From positions 6,572-70,571 of the forward strand of contig CAJMDF010000004.1 in the NCBI GenBank assembly GCA_905212085.1: a stretch of 64,000 bases of DNA, in the 5' to 3' direction. The translations under genes and the position numbers were made by a program. Positions within the stretch are counted from its first letter, which is position 1, and each line of letters opens with the position of its first letter. This document shows positions 34,132-43,771 of the stretch, piece by piece. This stretch comes from an uncultured Clostridium sp. GTDB lineage: Bacteria > Cyanobacteriota > Vampirovibrionia > Gastranaerophilales > Gastranaerophilaceae. The notes beneath the pieces are model-generated. The model did no database searches and was not told the origin of the DNA. It saw only the letters and a list, made by a program, of their open reading frames with translations.

Positions 34132-35372
34132 TATTTCATGCTCTTTTCTACTTCTTTAACTTTTTTATCAACATCTGCAAGCAGTTTAGGAATATCCAGC
34201 GATTGCGGACAATTTTTGCTGCAAAGACCGCATTTTATACATTTGTCAGCTCTTGTAGATTCATCAAGAGCATTATAGTTGTAGACAAACATAAAACTTG
34301 CGTTGGGGGCGGTATTGCCTTTGAACATATTGTATAGCCCGAATATAGCAGGAATATTTATGCCTCTCGGGCAGACTTCCATACAATATTTACAAGCAGT
34401 ACAGCTGATTGCTCCGCCTGATTGGATTATTTGAGCTATATCATGAGCAACTTTTTCTTCTTTTTCAGTTATAGCTTTGTAATTTACGAAAGTATCAATA
34501 TTTTCTTTCAGTTGTTGTAAATTACTCATTCCGCTAAGTATCGTGAATACTCTCTGGCGACCTGCAACCCATCTTAGACCGAATGATGCTTGAGTGTCAT
34601 TTGGGCATTCTTGTTTTAATTTATCTTTAGCTTTTTGAGGAAGATTACATAATACTCCGCCTCTTAAAGGCTCCATAACTATTACAGGAACTCCTGCTTC
34701 ATCTGCTATTTGGTATAATTCATCAGCATTTACAACTTCCCAGTCTAAGTAATTGATTTGTAATTGGCAAAAATCCCATTTGTGCTCTTTGATTACTTCT
34801 CTAAGCATTTGAGGATCCCCATGGAATGAGAAGCCGATATGTTTGACGATTCCTTCTTTTTTTAGTTTTACAAGTTCATCATACATATTATTATCGCGGT
34901 AATTGCTTAAAGAATTTTTATTGATATTGTGTACCATGTAATTGTCGAAATATTTTACTTGGCATTTTTTTAACTGTTCTTCGCAAAGTTTTCTTACATC
35001 TGATGGTGAATTTACAAGATATGCGGGGCATTTATCAGCTAAAATGAAACTTTCTCTAGGGTATTTTTTCAAAATTTCGCCTATTGCATTTTCTGATTTA
35101 CCATCTACGTACATGTATGCGGTATCAAAGTAATTTGCACCATGTGCCATTGCATATTCGACCATTTTGTCTAATTCCACCATATCGATTTTCCCATCAC
35201 GCATGGGAAGTCGCATACAACCTAATGCAATTAAAGGGGTATCAATATTGGCAAACTTTCTTCTGACAACTTGTCCTTCTGCTTTTTTAATCTCTTTTTT
35301 GCCGCAGCCTGATAAAATTGCCGCTCCGCCTATTGCTAAAGCTGAATTTATTATGAAATCACGTCTTTTCAT
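34131..35372 (-). CDS. Tat-dependent lipoprotein aldo/keto reductase with Fe-S clusters
   Basis: 413 residues. MKRRDFI is a twin-arginine signal and AILSGCGKK a lipobox, so the mature enzyme should sit outside the inner membrane, anchored by lipid. The aldo/keto reductase barrel has the catalytic set NYFDTAYMYVDG (Asp, Tyr), Lys in LADKCP and His in YMVHN. The C-terminal 100 residues carry CTACKYCMEVCP and CIKCGLCSKNCP, two 4Fe-4S sites. Co-transcribed with a membrane polyferredoxin and TatAC, which suggests a membrane-linked reductase. Substrate unknown. Confidence 0.92.
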   Translation of the reverse strand: MKRRDFIINSALAIGGAAILSGCGKKEIKKAEGQVVRRKFANIDTPLIALGCMRLPMRDGKIDMVELDKMVEYAMAHGANYFDTAYMYVDGKSENAIGEILKKYPRESFILADKCPAYLVNSPSDVRKLCEEQLKKCQVKYFDNYMVHNINKNSLSNYRDNNMYDELVKLKKEGIVKHIGFSFHGDPQMLREVIKEHKWDFCQLQINYLDWEVVNADELYQIADEAGVPVIVMEPLRGGVLCNLPQKAKDKLKQECPNDTQASFGLRWVAGRQRVFTILSGMSNLQQLKENIDTFVNYKAITEKEEKVAHDIAQIIQSGGAISCTACKYCMEVCPRGINIPAIFGLYNMFKGNTAPNASFMFVYNYNALDESTRADKCIKCGLCSKNCPQSLDIPKLLADVDKKVKEVEKSMK

Positions 35373-35385
35373 GAGTTTTCCTCTC

Positions 35386-35859
35386 TTATAAATTTAAGTT
35401 ATTAATCCAAGTCTTTATGTCTTCTATTTTAGCAGAGTTTTCATAAGATGTATATCCGTTAAGAACTTTTGCATTTTGTGCAATTTTTTGAATATCTCTG
35501 TAGGTATTTGAAGCTCCGCCTCCGCCATGTGTACAAAATGGAACTATAACTTTGTTATCCCAATTATGAGATGCTAAAAAAGTTTTGACAGGTGATGCCA
35601 TTGTATACCACCAGACCGGTGTACCTACAAAGATTATATCATAATTTTGTATATCACCGTTGCTGATAAGTTCAGGTCTTGTATCGTTTTTGTTTTCAAT
35701 TTTTGCTTGATTTACAACTTCGTTGTAGTTGTTTGAATATTTATTTACAGGTTGGATTTCAAACATATTACCGCCTGTGATAGTTTGAATTTTTTCTGAA
35801 ACTTTTTTTGTGTTGCCTGAGTGAGAATAGTATGCAATTAAAGTTTTTTTATCTGACAT
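35386..35859 (-). CDS. Flavodoxin family protein
   Basis: 157 residues from ATG 35857-35859, which has a textbook AAGGAGG site; the longer frame has none. The FMN phosphate loop SHSGNTKK is near residue 14, with FVGTPVWWYTMA near 80 and FCTHGGGG near 107, as in long-chain flavodoxin-like NAD(P)H-independent FMN proteins. First gene of the nine-gene operon; it likely supplies electrons to the following reductase modules. Confidence 0.9.
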   Translation of the reverse strand: MSDKKTLIAYYSHSGNTKKVSEKIQTITGGNMFEIQPVNKYSNNYNEVVNQAKIENKNDTRPELISNGDIQNYDIIFVGTPVWWYTMASPVKTFLASHNWDNKVIVPFCTHGGGGASNTYRDIQKIAQNAKVLNGYTSYENSAKIEDIKTWINNLNL

Positions 35860-35993
35860 ATTTGCCTCCTTTTTAATCTTTAATTTTATCATACAACCTG
35901 ATAGCTACTCTCAGTCAAGTGATCAGAAAAATTTTATGTATAAAAGAGAATCTGATTAAAATTTATTATTTTAATTTTAATACTTTAAATTTT

Positions 35994-36434
35994 TTACACT
36001 TCAATATCAAAGAAATTTGAAATTTCTTTTTTTGCAGAAGTAACATCATCTGAAGAATGTATTAAATTGGCTTGTTTTTCTCCCGGTGCAAATTCATTTC
36101 TGATTTCTCTTTTAATTGAGCTGGTTTTGCTTATTGCATCTTCTCCACCTACTAATAATGCTCGAATTTTACCGGATTGCAGAAAATCAATCCATTGTTT
36201 GAAGAATGATTTATGTTTATATTGTTCGTAGTTTCCTTCAAGTTTTTTACGAGGAGCAATCCCTTCCCATTGTTGAATAATTTCTAAGTTATTATCGTTT
36301 AATCTTTTCATTATAATTGTATCAAGATTTCTTTTGAATGAATCAGGTTTTAGCATCATAAATGTTTTTTCATATGCTTGAAAAGTCGGGGTATATTTAT
36401 TTTGAATTCCATAATTTGAAAATAATGTGATCAT
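35994..36434 (-). CDS. Nucleoside diphosphate kinase-like protein
   Basis: 146 residues. An NDK fold is suggested by EKTFMMLKPDSFKRN at residue 22, the IMKRLNDNNLEII helix and the active-site segment NLIHSSDDVTSAKKEI, with the phosphorylated His retained but Ser in place of Gly after it. An N-terminal 20-residue extension and a loop with GEDAISKTSSIKREIRNEF differ from housekeeping NDK. No ribosome site is seen. Phosphotransfer activity is plausible but unproven. Confidence 0.7.
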   Translation of the reverse strand: MITLFSNYGIQNKYTPTFQAYEKTFMMLKPDSFKRNLDTIIMKRLNDNNLEIIQQWEGIAPRKKLEGNYEQYKHKSFFKQWIDFLQSGKIRALLVGGEDAISKTSSIKREIRNEFAPGEKQANLIHSSDDVTSAKKEISNFFDIEV

Positions 36435-36578
36435 ATTGTCAATATTAACACTAAAAGAAAAATTTTTTTGCGTATATTTTTTAATTAAATAACATCCAAT
36501 TTATTACGAAAAGTTACAATCATTAAAGATTTTGAAATCCTTAACCGTTTAATATTTTAGTATATATACAGGAGTACT

Positions 36579-37490
36579 ATGAGTTTAGTAATTGATTCTA
36601 ATCTTGAATATTTGCAGAATATATTGCATATAAGCCAAGTAACTTTTGAAGAAAAATATGCAAATATGTCTGTTGATGAAATTCTTGAAGCAGAAGCTGC
36701 ATCTGGAAATCAATATGCAATTGAATTGGCTCAAGAGTTAACTTCAAATACGAGTCTTATAATGCAGCTTTTTGACTTAGCGGACACAGAAAATAAATAC
36801 ATGATTTTGCGAGAATTAACAGCTCAGCAATTACAGGTATTTTTACCGGAAATGGAAGAAAGTGATATGCTTCAGGGGTTGTTTTATTTTTCTCAGGATA
36901 AGTTAATGAAAATGCTTGAGGAATTACCATCTGAACAGCTTGTAAATACTGCTTTTGAACTTTTTTCAAAAGAAGAAATAGTTCAATTGATGCCTGAAGA
37001 ACAATTAGATAAATTTTTGACAAGTACAGAAATTGATAAAAATAAAATTCTAAAGCATATGCAATCAATACCACCTGAATATGTAGCTCAAGTGCTAGAG
37101 CAGATTACAGGAGAAGCCCATGACAATATGGACAGTATTGATTTGTCTAAAGAATTTGGCGGATTGAACCCCTTGGAATATCAAGACGCTCTTAAAGCTT
37201 TTCAACCAACGCAAAAGCAGCAATTAGTTTTATCTTTAGGTAAAGAACATGAAGAATGGTTCCAGTTATTTGATGCAGAAGCTTATACTACAATTATGAA
37301 CAGAGAAAAACAGCAGCCTGAAATTATTAAAGGTATGTCTGTGATTGAACCGGAATATATTCAAAATATGATTACAGAATTGCCTAATGATTTATTATCT
37401 TTGGTAATTACTCAAATGGATACTGAAAAATTCGCTGAAATTTTAATGGATGAATTCCCAGAAGTTATTGCTGAAATAATTATGAAATAA
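36579..37490 (+). CDS. Unknown acidic helical-repeat protein
   Basis: 303 residues, soluble, acidic, almost all helix. It has repeats of a pattern like ELPSEQLVNTAFELF, LMPEEQLDKFL and ELPNDLLSLVITQM, resembling the superhelical N domain of MgtE transporters, but without any membrane part or CBS domain. No function is assigned; it may be a scaffold or binding protein. AGGAG precedes the ATG. It converges with pncC three bases after its stop. Confidence 0.7.
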   Translation: MSLVIDSNLEYLQNILHISQVTFEEKYANMSVDEILEAEAASGNQYAIELAQELTSNTSLIMQLFDLADTENKYMILRELTAQQLQVFLPEMEESDMLQGLFYFSQDKLMKMLEELPSEQLVNTAFELFSKEEIVQLMPEEQLDKFLTSTEIDKNKILKHMQSIPPEYVAQVLEQITGEAHDNMDSIDLSKEFGGLNPLEYQDALKAFQPTQKQQLVLSLGKEHEEWFQLFDAEAYTTIMNREKQQPEIIKGMSVIEPEYIQNMITELPNDLLSLVITQMDTEKFAEILMDEFPEVIAEIIMK

Positions 37491-37493
37491 TTA

Positions 37494-38015
37494 TTACTGT
37501 TTTAATGTTTCAAGAACAAATTTTAGAGCTTCTTCTGAGAACATAAATTTCATATTTTTTCTGTTGTATGCAGGGTTAAGCTCAAATTTTTTAACTGTAA
37601 TTTTACCGTTGTAACCGCAAGCTGCATACATCAAACCTACAGGTTTTGCTTCACTGCCTGTCGGGCCTGCAACACCTGTTGTACAAATTACAATATCGCT
37701 TTTCGTAAGCTGTAAAAGGCCTTGAGCCATTTCTTTGGCGCATTCTTCACTTACAGCCCCGTAGTTTTTTAATGTATCTTCTGAAACATTCAAAATTCTG
37801 TGTTTAGCTTCGTTCGAATATGTTACGAAGTTCGCTCTTACATAGGCAGAACTTCCTGATACATCTGTTAATCTTGAACTTATAAGTCCGCCGGTGCAGG
37901 ATTCTGCAGAAGATATCTGGATAGCTTCTCTTAATAAAATTTTTCCTATTTCATTAGGAAGTTGTGATTTTTGACTTAGAATAAATGCTTTAAAATTTAA
38001 AAATGTTTTTTTCAT
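37494..38015 (-). CDS. pncC: Nicotinamide-nucleotide amidase (CinA C-terminal family)
   Basis: 173 residues, a stand-alone CinA C-terminal domain. ISSAESCTGGLISSRLTDV near residue 35 holds the catalytic Ser, and TTGVAGPTGSEAKPVG near 115 the second signature. It deamidates NMN to nicotinate mononucleotide in NAD recycling. Nicotinate nucleotides also feed LarB chemistry a few kb away, though no link is shown. A 25-residue N-terminal extension is present. Confidence 0.92.
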   Translation of the reverse strand: MKKTFLNFKAFILSQKSQLPNEIGKILLREAIQISSAESCTGGLISSRLTDVSGSSAYVRANFVTYSNEAKHRILNVSEDTLKNYGAVSEECAKEMAQGLLQLTKSDIVICTTGVAGPTGSEAKPVGLMYAACGYNGKITVKKFELNPAYNRKNMKFMFSEEALKFVLETLKQ

Positions 38016-38058
38016 ATAAATAGATTTTTGAATGATAAAATATTTTTGTCAATAATTC

Positions 38059-38087
38059 TTTACATGCAAAATTATTTTTTATGTAAT
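38059..38087 (+). promoter_or_regulatory. Sigma70-type promoter of dnaB
   Basis: TTTACA (38059-38064), 17-base spacer, TGTAAT (38082-38087), 29 bases before the start codon. Confidence 0.55.
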
Positions 38088-38116
38088 ATCATGTGGTAAC
38101 AGGAGAAAAATTAAGC

Positions 38117-39493
38117 ATGGCAGTAAAAGAAAAAGAAAATAATTTAGGGATGTTACCGCAGAATATTGAAGCTGAAGAAGCTGTTTTGGGTGCAATTTTA
38201 GTAAATCCTAATGTAATTACAAAAGTTGTAGAAACTCTTAAACCTGAAAGTTTTTACAAACCTGCACACAGATATATCTATGAGGCTATGCTACAGCTTT
38301 TTAACAGTAATGAAAGAATTGATATTGTATCTGTATCTGATGTTTTGAATTACAATTCAAAACTGGAAACAATTGGCGGTCGTGCGTTTGTTAACGATTT
38401 ATGCTACAAGACAATTACAACTTCAAATATTGAATATTATGCAAAAATTGTTCAGGAAAAAGCAATAAAAAGAGCCTTAATTAACGCAGGTTCAGAAATA
38501 GTATCTTTTGGATACGATGTAAACCCGATTGATCAATCCCTTGATAGTGCCGAAAAACTTATATTTGACATCGCTTCTAAAAAAGCAACTACCGATTTGG
38601 TACATGTAAAAGATTTGGTTTTAAATACTTATGAAAAAATTGAATATCGTTATGAGCATAAAGATGAATTAACAGGGATTCCGACTGATTTTTATGAATT
38701 GGATGCTATATTAAACGGTTTACAAAAATCAGATTTGATAATCCTTGCAGCCCGCCCTGCAATGGGTAAAACAGCTTTTGCATTAAATATTGCACAAAAT
38801 GTTGCTCTAAAGGCAAAAGTTCCTGTTGCAATATTCTCTCTTGAAATGTCAAAGGATCAGTTGATGCAGCGTATGTTATGTTCAGAAGCTGAAATTGATT
38901 CTCAAAGGGTAAAAACCGGTAATATGCAAAGCAAGGACTGGGAAAAATTGGCTACAGCCATGAATGCTTTTGCTCAAGCTCCTATTTATATTGATGATAC
39001 ATCAGGATGTACGATTACGGATATTCGTGCAAAATGCCGAAGATTGAAAATGGAAGAAAAAGATCTTGGGCTTATTTTGATTGATTATCTTCAATTAATG
39101 GAAAGTGCAGGCAGAGAAGATCGTATGCAACAGATTTCTGCAATATCAAGAGGTTTAAAAATCCTTGCAAAAGAATTAGATGTGCCGGTAATTGCGCTAT
39201 CTCAGTTATCTCGTGCAGTAGAATCAAGAACTGATAAACGTCCGATGCTTTCAGATTTGAGAGAATCAGGATCTATCGAACAAGATGCTGATATTGTAAT
39301 GTTTATTTATCGTGACGAATATTACAGAAAAGCTGAAGATGGCGAAGAAGATGCTGCTGCAAAAGCGCAGTCAAAAGGTGAATCTGAAATTATTATTGCA
39401 AAACACAGAAACGGATCTGTAGGTACTGTTAAATTGTTATTCCAAGGAAATATTACCAAATTTAAAAATCCGATTAAAACTGATGCTTTTTAA
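38117..39493 (+). CDS. dnaB: Replicative DNA helicase DnaB
   Basis: 458 residues. The N-terminal domain (LPQNIEAEEAVLGAIL) and linker lead to the RecA-like motor: Walker A ARPAMGKTAFALN near residue 220, Walker B LGLILIDYLQLM near 320, arginine-finger region AKHRNGSVG near 435. ATG 38117 is chosen because ACAGGAG lies just upstream, within the longer in-frame GTG version. No intein. Hexameric fork helicase. Confidence 0.97.
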   Translation: MAVKEKENNLGMLPQNIEAEEAVLGAILVNPNVITKVVETLKPESFYKPAHRYIYEAMLQLFNSNERIDIVSVSDVLNYNSKLETIGGRAFVNDLCYKTITTSNIEYYAKIVQEKAIKRALINAGSEIVSFGYDVNPIDQSLDSAEKLIFDIASKKATTDLVHVKDLVLNTYEKIEYRYEHKDELTGIPTDFYELDAILNGLQKSDLIILAARPAMGKTAFALNIAQNVALKAKVPVAIFSLEMSKDQLMQRMLCSEAEIDSQRVKTGNMQSKDWEKLATAMNAFAQAPIYIDDTSGCTITDIRAKCRRLKMEEKDLGLILIDYLQLMESAGREDRMQQISAISRGLKILAKELDVPVIALSQLSRAVESRTDKRPMLSDLRESGSIEQDADIVMFIYRDEYYRKAEDGEEDAAAKAQSKGESEIIIAKHRNGSVGTVKLLFQGNITKFKNPIKTDAF

Positions 39494-39888
39494 TCTTTAA
39501 GGTAATCTTCAAATGTTTTTATGTTAACTTTATATCCGCACCCTTCATGAAGTTTGGCAGGGTAAAAGATTTTTTTAGCAGGGTAATTTTTGCACATTCT
39601 CAATCTGTGTTCATAATCAGAACATAGTCCATCTTTTGTGACAAGTTTGCAGGCAAAAATTAAATTTCCTTCTTCATCTTTTCCTTTTATATAAAATCTT
39701 TTATATGCAGGAAATAGAAATTGCATTATTTTAAATTCTTTTTCAGTATATGTGTCATAGCTGTACATGTAGTTACAGCATTTTCCGCACTTTTTGCATT
39801 CTCCTGTTATTTCGTAGGAGACTTTTTCAGGTACAAAATATGAGCGGATTTCATTTATTATTACAAATATAAAATCAGGTATATTCAT
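39490..39888 (-). CDS. YkgJ-family cysteine-cluster protein
   Basis: 132 residues. The cysteine cluster CKKCGKCCNYMYS near residue 33 and CSDYEHRLRMCKNYPAKK near 92, with a further CGYK, match YkgJ/UPF0153 proteins that bind zinc or an iron-sulfur cluster. Function unknown in general. Its 3' end overlaps the dnaB 3' end by four bases on the opposite strand. Confidence 0.85.
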   Translation of the reverse strand: MNIPDFIFVIINEIRSYFVPEKVSYEITGECKKCGKCCNYMYSYDTYTEKEFKIMQFLFPAYKRFYIKGKDEEGNLIFACKLVTKDGLCSDYEHRLRMCKNYPAKKIFYPAKLHEGCGYKVNIKTFEDYLKD

Positions 39889-39960
39889 AAAAATAGTATA
39901 CCATATTTGCCAAGAAAATTATTTTATATTAATATTATGGAAGTTGATGAGGGAGTATTC

Positions 39961-42117
39961 ATGTCAAAATATTATGTAAATAGAAATTACACAGCAAGAG
40001 AAATGGCAAAAGCTAACATATCTAAAAGAGCTAAAAAAGGCGGAGGCTTTTTTTCTACATTGAAATTTATTTTCATATTAGGTTGTGCTTGTGCACTTGC
40101 AGGTGTTGCATCTTTAGAACTTTACCTTTCTTCTCTTCCGCCAATCAACAATTTAGAGCAATTTAAGCCAAATATTGTTACGAAAATTTATTCTGGTGAT
40201 GGGGAAATTATAAAGACTTTTACTGCTTATACTTATGAAAAAATTGAATTGAATGATATTCCCGATAATTTGAAAAAAGCCTTAATAGCTACAGAAGATA
40301 AGAATTTTTATCACCACCATGGTTATGATATTACAGGTCTGGCAAGATCTACAATTCAAAACGTCTTAGCAGGCCATGTCGTTCAAGGCGCAAGTACTAT
40401 TACTCAACAGCTTGCAAGAGTCTTGTTCTTAAATAATGAAAGAACATTTGACAGAAAATTAAAAGAATTGTTTATTGCCGCAAGGATTGAAAAAACAATT
40501 TCTAAAGATCAAATTTTGGAAATGTATATGAATAATGTATATCTTGGCGCAGGTGCTTATGGAGTAGAAGGAGCTGCACAGATATATTTTGATAAGCATT
40601 TAAAAAATTGTGACTTGGCAGAACTGGCATTGATAGCAGGATTGCCGCAAGCACCTTCAGTATATAATCCATTTAATAATATGGAATTAGCTGTAAAAAG
40701 ACGTAATCAAGTTCTTACGAGAATGTATAAAATGAGATATATTACAACTGAGGAATATGAAAAAGCGAAAGAAGAAAAAGTTCATCTTGCAAAAGTTCCT
40801 CAATATTATACAACTAATAAAGCTCCGTATTTTTGTGATTATGTAATGAAAGAGTTAGAAAAATTAGGCTTTGATGAAACTGAAATTTCTCAAGGCGGGT
40901 ATAAAGTTGTAACAACTCTTGATTATAAAGCTCAAAAAGCTGCTAATGAAGCTATTTTGAAAAATTTAAGAAATTGGGGCTTAACCGGTGATAATAACCA
41001 GGCTGCAGTTTTTGCATTTAGTCCTATTGATGGCAAAATACTTGTATATTCTGGTGGAAAAGATTATACAAAAAGTCAATATGATAGAGTTACTCAAGCG
41101 GTTAGACCTCCGGGATCCTCATTTAAACCTTTTGTCTATGCAGCTGCTATGGAAAAAGGTATAACTCCGAATGATATGATTGAAGATAGACCTATTACTA
41201 TTGGTCAGTGGTCACCGCACAATTACGGAAATAAATATAGAGGAAAAATACCTGTATACAAAGCTTTAATGTTATCTTCAAACGTATGTGCTGCAAGAAT
41301 GATTAAAGAAGTAGGAATACGTTCAGTAATTCAAATTGTTCGAGTTCTCGGTATAGAAACACCTCTAGAGTATGATTATACAATTGCTTTAGGGTCAAAT
41401 GGCGTTAAGTTGTTTGAATTTACAAGAGCATATGGTGCATTTGCAAACGGAGGTTTTGTAGTACAGCCTTATGCAATTGAAAGAGTAGAAACATCTCGTG
41501 GTAAGGTTGTATATCAAGCACCTAAAACTAAAATTACTCATCAGTTAAGTATGAATACTGCAGCTGAAATGACTGCAATGATGAAAACCGTAATTGCAAG
41601 CGGTACAGGGCGCGCTGCAAATATCGGGAAACCAGCTGCAGGTAAAACTGGTACTACTGATGATAATAAAGATGCATATTTTATGGGTTATACTCCAAAT
41701 GTTGTTGCAGGGGTATGGGTCGGAAATGATGACAATACAGTTATGAACAGATCTATCCAAGGTGGTACTGTACCTGCTTTAATATGGAAAGATGTTATGA
41801 AAGTAGCAACTGAACCTTATGGAAAAGCAGAATTCAATTATCCTGAAATAGAATTAATGAATTATTCAAATGGCAGCAATGTAAAAGTTATTGGAGAACC
41901 TAACAAGCCAAAAGTTGATGATAATACTGATGTACAACAAACTGTTGATTTAAATGAGTTGGAACCTAAATTGCCAGAATCTGTGAAAAAAATTGAACAG
42001 GCTAAAACTCCTGCTCCGCAAAATCAAGCTCCAAAACCTGTTGCTAAACCTGTTCAAGTAAAAAATACAGCGGCTCCTGTTCCTATTCCGATGGCAGTTC
42101 CAGAAAGTTTGCACTAA
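39961..42117 (+). CDS. Penicillin-binding protein 1A (bifunctional)
   Basis: 718 residues from ATG 39961 with GAGGGAG upstream; an 18-residue longer version has no site. One N-terminal membrane anchor (about 30-55). Glycosyltransferase GT51: ATEDKNFYHHHG and QGASTITQQLARVLFL. Transpeptidase: SxxK in PPGSSFKPFVYA, SSN in MLSSNVCAA and KTGTTDD. The last 80 residues are Pro/Lys/Gln rich and probably disordered. It polymerises and cross-links peptidoglycan in the periplasm. Confidence 0.95.
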   Translation: MSKYYVNRNYTAREMAKANISKRAKKGGGFFSTLKFIFILGCACALAGVASLELYLSSLPPINNLEQFKPNIVTKIYSGDGEIIKTFTAYTYEKIELNDIPDNLKKALIATEDKNFYHHHGYDITGLARSTIQNVLAGHVVQGASTITQQLARVLFLNNERTFDRKLKELFIAARIEKTISKDQILEMYMNNVYLGAGAYGVEGAAQIYFDKHLKNCDLAELALIAGLPQAPSVYNPFNNMELAVKRRNQVLTRMYKMRYITTEEYEKAKEEKVHLAKVPQYYTTNKAPYFCDYVMKELEKLGFDETEISQGGYKVVTTLDYKAQKAANEAILKNLRNWGLTGDNNQAAVFAFSPIDGKILVYSGGKDYTKSQYDRVTQAVRPPGSSFKPFVYAAAMEKGITPNDMIEDRPITIGQWSPHNYGNKYRGKIPVYKALMLSSNVCAARMIKEVGIRSVIQIVRVLGIETPLEYDYTIALGSNGVKLFEFTRAYGAFANGGFVVQPYAIERVETSRGKVVYQAPKTKITHQLSMNTAAEMTAMMKTVIASGTGRAANIGKPAAGKTGTTDDNKDAYFMGYTPNVVAGVWVGNDDNTVMNRSIQGGTVPALIWKDVMKVATEPYGKAEFNYPEIELMNYSNGSNVKVIGEPNKPKVDDNTDVQQTVDLNELEPKLPESVKKIEQAKTPAPQNQAPKPVAKPVQVKNTAAPVPIPMAVPESLH

Positions 42118-42133
42118 GGAGAATAGAAAGTTT

Positions 42134-42769
42134 ATGGTAAATGATTATATTCCCCATATTGGAACAGATGAATCCGGAAAAGGTGATTTTTTTGGCCCCC
42201 TTGTAATTGCAGGTGTTCTGGCTGATGAAAAAAATGCTCAGTATTTTTTAGACTTAGGAATTAAAGACAGTAAAAAACTTTCTGATAAGAAAATGTTATC
42301 ACTTGCTGTAGAGATAAAAAAAGTTGCCCCATATTCTATAATTGCAATTTCAAATTCAAAATATAATGAGTTGTATGCAAATATTAAAAATTTGAATAAA
42401 TTATTGGCTTGGGGACATGCAAGAGCTATTGAGAATATTTTAAATACCAGTCATTGTGAATATGCTTTATCTGATAAATTCGGGGATGAAGCATTAATCA
42501 AATCAGCATTGATGAAAAATGGTAGAAGTATAAGATTGGAACAAATGTGTAAGGCCGAAAGTGATATAGCTGTTGCAGCAGCGTCTGTGCTTGCGCGTGC
42601 AACATTTGTCAAAAAAATGCAAGAGATGGAAAATACATATGGAATTAAATTCCAAAAGGGCTGTTCCCCATTGGTTAAAGCTGTTGCTTCAGAATTTATA
42701 AGTAAATATGGAAAAGATAGATTAAAAGAAGTTTGTAAAGCTCATTTTAAAACTTATAATGAAGTTTAA
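42134..42769 (+). CDS. rnhC: Ribonuclease HIII, short form
   Basis: 211 residues. The motif GTDESGKGDFFGPLVIAG near residue 9 is diagnostic of RNase HIII rather than HII; IKDSKKLSDKKM and CKAESDIAVAAASVLARA complete the active site. The usual N-terminal TBP-like substrate-binding domain of about 80 residues is absent. It removes RNA from RNA/DNA hybrids. It lies 16 bases after the PBP1A gene, so probably in the same transcript. Confidence 0.92.
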   Translation: MVNDYIPHIGTDESGKGDFFGPLVIAGVLADEKNAQYFLDLGIKDSKKLSDKKMLSLAVEIKKVAPYSIIAISNSKYNELYANIKNLNKLLAWGHARAIENILNTSHCEYALSDKFGDEALIKSALMKNGRSIRLEQMCKAESDIAVAAASVLARATFVKKMQEMENTYGIKFQKGCSPLVKAVASEFISKYGKDRLKEVCKAHFKTYNEV

Positions 42770-42789
42770 ATATGCGTAATTCTATAATA

Positions 42790-42818
42790 TTGCCTGATTG
42801 GGTAACTTATGCTATAAT
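42790..42818 (+). promoter_or_regulatory. Sigma70-type promoter of the MotAB-like operon
   Basis: TTGCCT (42790-42795), a 17-base spacer with TG-like end, TATAAT (42813-42818), 23 bases before the start codon. Confidence 0.75.
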
Positions 42819-42841
42819 CCTGTTATAGAAACGGAGAGTTT

Positions 42842-43750
42842 ATGAACTTAATAAATATATTTACAGATATTCCTATTTTAATTGTTTTGTTTACTTTTTT
42901 ATTTTCACTTATTTACTGTTTAAAAAATTATTTATTTGTAAATAGAAACTTAAATATATTTTGGAACTTTATTTCTGGGTTTAAAAAAACAGATTTGAAT
43001 TTCAGATTTAAAGAAATTGATGAATGGATGTCTTTAAATCCTTATGTATCAAATATTTGGAAAGAATTTAAAAATACTCTTGTATATTCAGAGTCAATAG
43101 CTCTGAAAGGAAAAAATAATGATTTAACATATAAGGAAGTTTCTTCAACAGTACAAAATATTCAAACAACTGTTGATCCTTTGTATTTTTTTAATGAGGA
43201 AACTTTAATTACATCAAAATTTAATAATAAATTTTTACAGACGGTACCTACAATTTTGACTGGTTTTGGTCCGTTATTTACTTTTTTAAATATCGCTATT
43301 GCCTTTGGTAAAATTGATTTTTCATCTCAAGAAAAGACAATATCTTCTGTTGCAGGATTGATGTCAAGCATGCAGACAGCAGCTCTTGTATCTGTAATTG
43401 CGGTTGGATCTTCTTTGTTGTTTTTGATGTTTGAAAGAATTACTTTCCAATTGTTATGCAAAAGACCTCTTTCATTATGTGAAGATTTAATTGGACAATT
43501 ATTTGATAATATTTCTGCTGAAAAATTCTTATTAGAACTTTTGAAAGAAACTAAAATTCAAAATAATTCAATATCTAATTTAATTACTGCAATGCCTCAG
43601 CATTTCAAAGTTGCATTAAATTCAGGTATTGCAAGTAACCTTGTTCCTTATTTGGAAAATTTAATTTTTGGTGTTAATCAAATGAACAAGAATATAAAAG
43701 AGTTTGCTAAACGTGGTGGAAAATCTGATGATATTGACGATTTATTTTAG
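42842..43750 (+). CDS. MotA/ExbB/ZorA-like ion-channel subunit
   Basis: 302 residues. One N-terminal membrane helix, a cytoplasmic stretch, then two helices around residues 140-205 (VPTILTGFGPLFTFLNIAIAF and QTAALVSVIAVGSSLLFLMF) typical of MotA/TolQ/ExbB proton-channel proteins. The cytoplasmic tail (about 205-302) is helical. It pairs with the MotB/OmpA-like gene 21 bases downstream. Similar to ZorA by layout, but no Zorya effector gene is nearby. Confidence 0.78.
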   Translation: MNLINIFTDIPILIVLFTFLFSLIYCLKNYLFVNRNLNIFWNFISGFKKTDLNFRFKEIDEWMSLNPYVSNIWKEFKNTLVYSESIALKGKNNDLTYKEVSSTVQNIQTTVDPLYFFNEETLITSKFNNKFLQTVPTILTGFGPLFTFLNIAIAFGKIDFSSQEKTISSVAGLMSSMQTAALVSVIAVGSSLLFLMFERITFQLLCKRPLSLCEDLIGQLFDNISAEKFLLELLKETKIQNNSISNLITAMPQHFKVALNSGIASNLVPYLENLIFGVNQMNKNIKEFAKRGGKSDDIDDLF

Positions 43751-43771
43751 TCAATTTTAGGGAGAATATTT

